DNA from: an uncultured Chitinophaga sp.
Lineage (GTDB): Bacteria; Bacteroidota; Bacteroidia; Chitinophagales; Chitinophagaceae
Length of the DNA: 64,000 nt
NCBI RefSeq assembly: GCF_946479755.1
Contig: NZ_CAMLHC010000003.1
Coordinates: 310,001 to 374,000 of the forward strand
Direction of reading: 5' to 3'
This document shows, piece by piece, positions 62,299 through 64,000 of this stretch. Both the position numbers and the translations under genes were made by a program. The notes beneath the pieces were generated by a model, which was given only the letters and a program-made list of their open reading frames with translations, had not been told where the DNA came from and made no database searches. Each line of letters starts with the position of its first letter. The stretch's first letter is position 1.

Positions 62299-64000
62299 AT
62301 GCGATTAGTCAGGAATGTAAAATTGTTTTTCCGGGAAGGAAACTCGGACAAAACATATGAAATAGACCTTTGTGAAGTTGGCCCGGAACAATATACTGTT
62401 AACTTTAGATACGGCAAACGCTTCGGCACCCTGAAAGAAGGCACCAAGACTGTAAACCCCGTAGCCCTCGCAGCAGCCACCACTATCTTTGACGCGCTGG
62501 AAAAAGAAAAACGCAGCAAAGGTTATCTCGGTGAGCAGGAAGCTGTGCAGGACCTGTCTTTTGTACCAGTAGATACTTCCGTGGTGGCAGACCCACAAAA
62601 CGCCGCTATTCTCAAAAGGTTACAGGGCGTGCTTGAAAACAAGCCCGCATATAAAACCGTCTGGAAAACATCGCGTGTGATCTGGAAGGCAGGTGAACGC
62701 AAAATCAAAGAAGCGGTCCCTTATCTCATCAAACTGATGGAGAGGGGAGACGCCATGCAGCGTTATACCGCCCTCTGGGCATTAGGTCGCTGCGCCGATC
62801 CCGCTGCCGCGCCGGTACTGCGTTCCTATGCCGACAACGGTTCCTACGCCCAGAACATCCGGATGCTGGCCGCCAACGGTCTGCTGATGGTACTTCCGGA
62901 AGAAGAACGCAAGGCACATATACAAAGTCATTTGCACCGTTTGCCGGAATCCCTGCAAGAGGTCATTGCCGGCGATAACGCACAGGCCATCTTCGACGAG
63001 GTGCAGAACCTGGTGATGGTTAAAGCCGAGCTGAATTACCCGATGCTGGAAGACCTGTACATCGTGGCCTATAACAATAAGGCTGTCAGAGATGCCGTCA
63101 TCGGTTTCCTCGTGAACATGCCTTTGCGCCCCAGCTATTTCCAGCACATACGCCATATCTTCAAACAGGCCGAACTGCGCGACGATCAGGGTATCGTTGG
63201 TACGCTCGCCGTGAGGTTTGAAAGAGAACTGCCCATGTTCAACCATCCCGGCAAAAGGCTGGACTATGACGGTAACGAATACCATCCCAACGTGTTCGTA
63301 CCGGAACTGCAGGAACATTTCAAAGTAGCAAAAGAGCTGAAAAAGCCCGGCTCCCGCCTCGCCTATTCCAATAAAACAAGGAACTACCTGAGACGCAGGG
63401 TGCTGCGCAACCTGCGCGCTACCGGCGAAAGGGCGGAGTTGGAATATGTACGTCTCGCTACCGCTCTGCTGTTGCAATACGAAGAGCAGCGCGATGCGAC
63501 ACAGGAATACCAAACCCGTCACTACAGCTGGATCAATGGGCGCTATACCACCTGGTACCGGCAGTTTCCGGCCAATTCCCGCGCCGTATTCCTGAACTAC
63601 ATCCTGCGTGGTAACATGCCCAACATGCGGCTGGACACCAACGGCACGGAATGGTACTTCGAAGAACCGAAAAATGAAAAAGGAGAACTCACCCGCGAAG
63701 CCACCACGCTGCGGGAACATCCTGATACTGTAAAAGCACAGCAGAAAGGCACGCTGTTAAAAAAGCTGTTCAACTGGCTGGGCGGCGAAAAGCCGGCGCC
63801 TTCAGCAGGGGTGGTACCTCCTGCCCACAAGCCGGAAGCTGCACCTGCTGCGCCTGTCAGCGATGTGCCCTTCCTGGAATTGTGGCGGCAGATGCCACAG
63901 GCTTTCGTGCAACTGATGATCGCCGGCAAAATGGAAGCAGTACACCTGTTCGCCATGGAGCAGCTGAAGTCGCATCCTGAATATGCAGACCTGAAAGCCA
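62299..64000 (+). CDS. WGR-domain protein with HEAT-like repeats, C-terminus beyond the window
   Basis: 567 residues are visible and the frame is open at the right edge. The start MRLVRNVKLFFREGNSDKTY leads into a WGR-type domain (YEIDLCEVGPEQYTVNFRYG, then KEGTKTVNP), as in MolR-like and PARP-associated proteins that bind nucleic acid or NAD-related partners. From about 130 there are HEAT-like helical pairs (AVPYLIKLMERGDAMQRYTA, AAPVLRSYADNGSYAQNIRM), and near 515 a Pro/Ala-rich linker (EKPAPSAGVVPPAHKPEAAP). MolR/YehI-type proteins share this layout; their function is poorly known. It starts 292 bp after ychF, with no clear promoter seen. Confidence 0.8.
   Translation, partial: MRLVRNVKLFFREGNSDKTYEIDLCEVGPEQYTVNFRYGKRFGTLKEGTKTVNPVALAAATTIFDALEKEKRSKGYLGEQEAVQDLSFVPVDTSVVADPQNAAILKRLQGVLENKPAYKTVWKTSRVIWKAGERKIKEAVPYLIKLMERGDAMQRYTALWALGRCADPAAAPVLRSYADNGSYAQNIRMLAANGLLMVLPEEERKAHIQSHLHRLPESLQEVIAGDNAQAIFDEVQNLVMVKAELNYPMLEDLYIVAYNNKAVRDAVIGFLVNMPLRPSYFQHIRHIFKQAELRDDQGIVGTLAVRFERELPMFNHPGKRLDYDGNEYHPNVFVPELQEHFKVAKELKKPGSRLAYSNKTRNYLRRRVLRNLRATGERAELEYVRLATALLLQYEEQRDATQEYQTRHYSWINGRYTTWYRQFPANSRAVFLNYILRGNMPNMRLDTNGTEWYFEEPKNEKGELTREATTLREHPDTVKAQQKGTLLKKLFNWLGGEKPAPSAGVVPPAHKPEAAPAAPVSDVPFLELWRQMPQAFVQLMIAGKMEAVHLFAMEQLKSHPEYADLKA

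Overview
The window looks like a chromosomal segment of a Bacteroidota bacterium, most likely a Chitinophaga-like member of the Chitinophagaceae. The evidence is a SusC/SusD pair, two very large secreted proteins ending in type IX secretion (T9SS) sorting domains, a DUF4270 lipoprotein, the Bacteroidota pantothenate/YbhN gene set, and promoters of the TTTG-N19..23-TAnnTTTG type. Genes are dense, intergenic GC is low, and I see no rRNA, tRNA, CRISPR array, transposase or phage gene.

Layout. 1-2.1 kb (minus): a lysine-catabolic set with the start of an aldehyde dehydrogenase, a DUF1338 2-oxoadipate dioxygenase/decarboxylase and a saccharopine/lysine dehydrogenase-like protein. 2.7-9.5 kb (minus): panB, ppx/gppA-like, ppk1, a YbhN-type membrane protein, panD and panC. 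9.6-13.1 kb (plus): a truncated GT5-like protein, a DUF4270 lipoprotein and metK. 13.7-49.4 kb: a large extracellular polysaccharide (EPS) locus. 49.6-52.7 kb (plus): a GNAT-nitrilase fusion, a thiamine-binding MTH1187-type protein, a PH-domain protein and an unrecognised protein. 53.1-57.7 kb (plus): a SusC/SusD pair without an adjacent glycoside hydrolase. 57.8-64 kb: an unrecognised protein, a YeiH-type exporter, an SpmA-SpmB fusion, ychF and a WGR-domain protein cut by the window end.

The EPS locus has two divergent operons around an 814-bp control region (33408-34221). The leftward operon encodes a Wzz/Wzc-like co-polymerase, an O-acyltransferase, an overlooked 35-residue membrane protein, a Wzy-like polymerase, a half-length TolC-like protein, a secreted esterase, a gluconate-dehydrogenase-subunit-3 protein, a GT2 and a second acyltransferase. 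The rightward operon encodes a CheY-like receiver, a priming sugar transferase fused to a degenerate receiver, two GT2s, AsnB, a GT4 and a methyltransferase. A Wzx-like flippase, a GT14 and a further glycosyltransferase follow. On both sides lie secreted proteins that share esterase or beta-helix modules: a 473-residue beta-helix lipoprotein, a 2251-residue esterase/FN3/PA14 protein and a 1286-residue esterase/beta-helix/PKD-like protein. A GMC oxidoreductase, the likely partner of the subunit-3 protein, also sits here.

My reading is a Wzx/Wzy-type EPS that is acylated during synthesis and then bound, trimmed or remodelled outside the cell by dedicated T9SS-exported esterase proteins, with receiver-type control of the priming step. 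This combination is the strongest candidate for a little-described system in the window. Functions are inferred from sequence patterns only; no database search was run.
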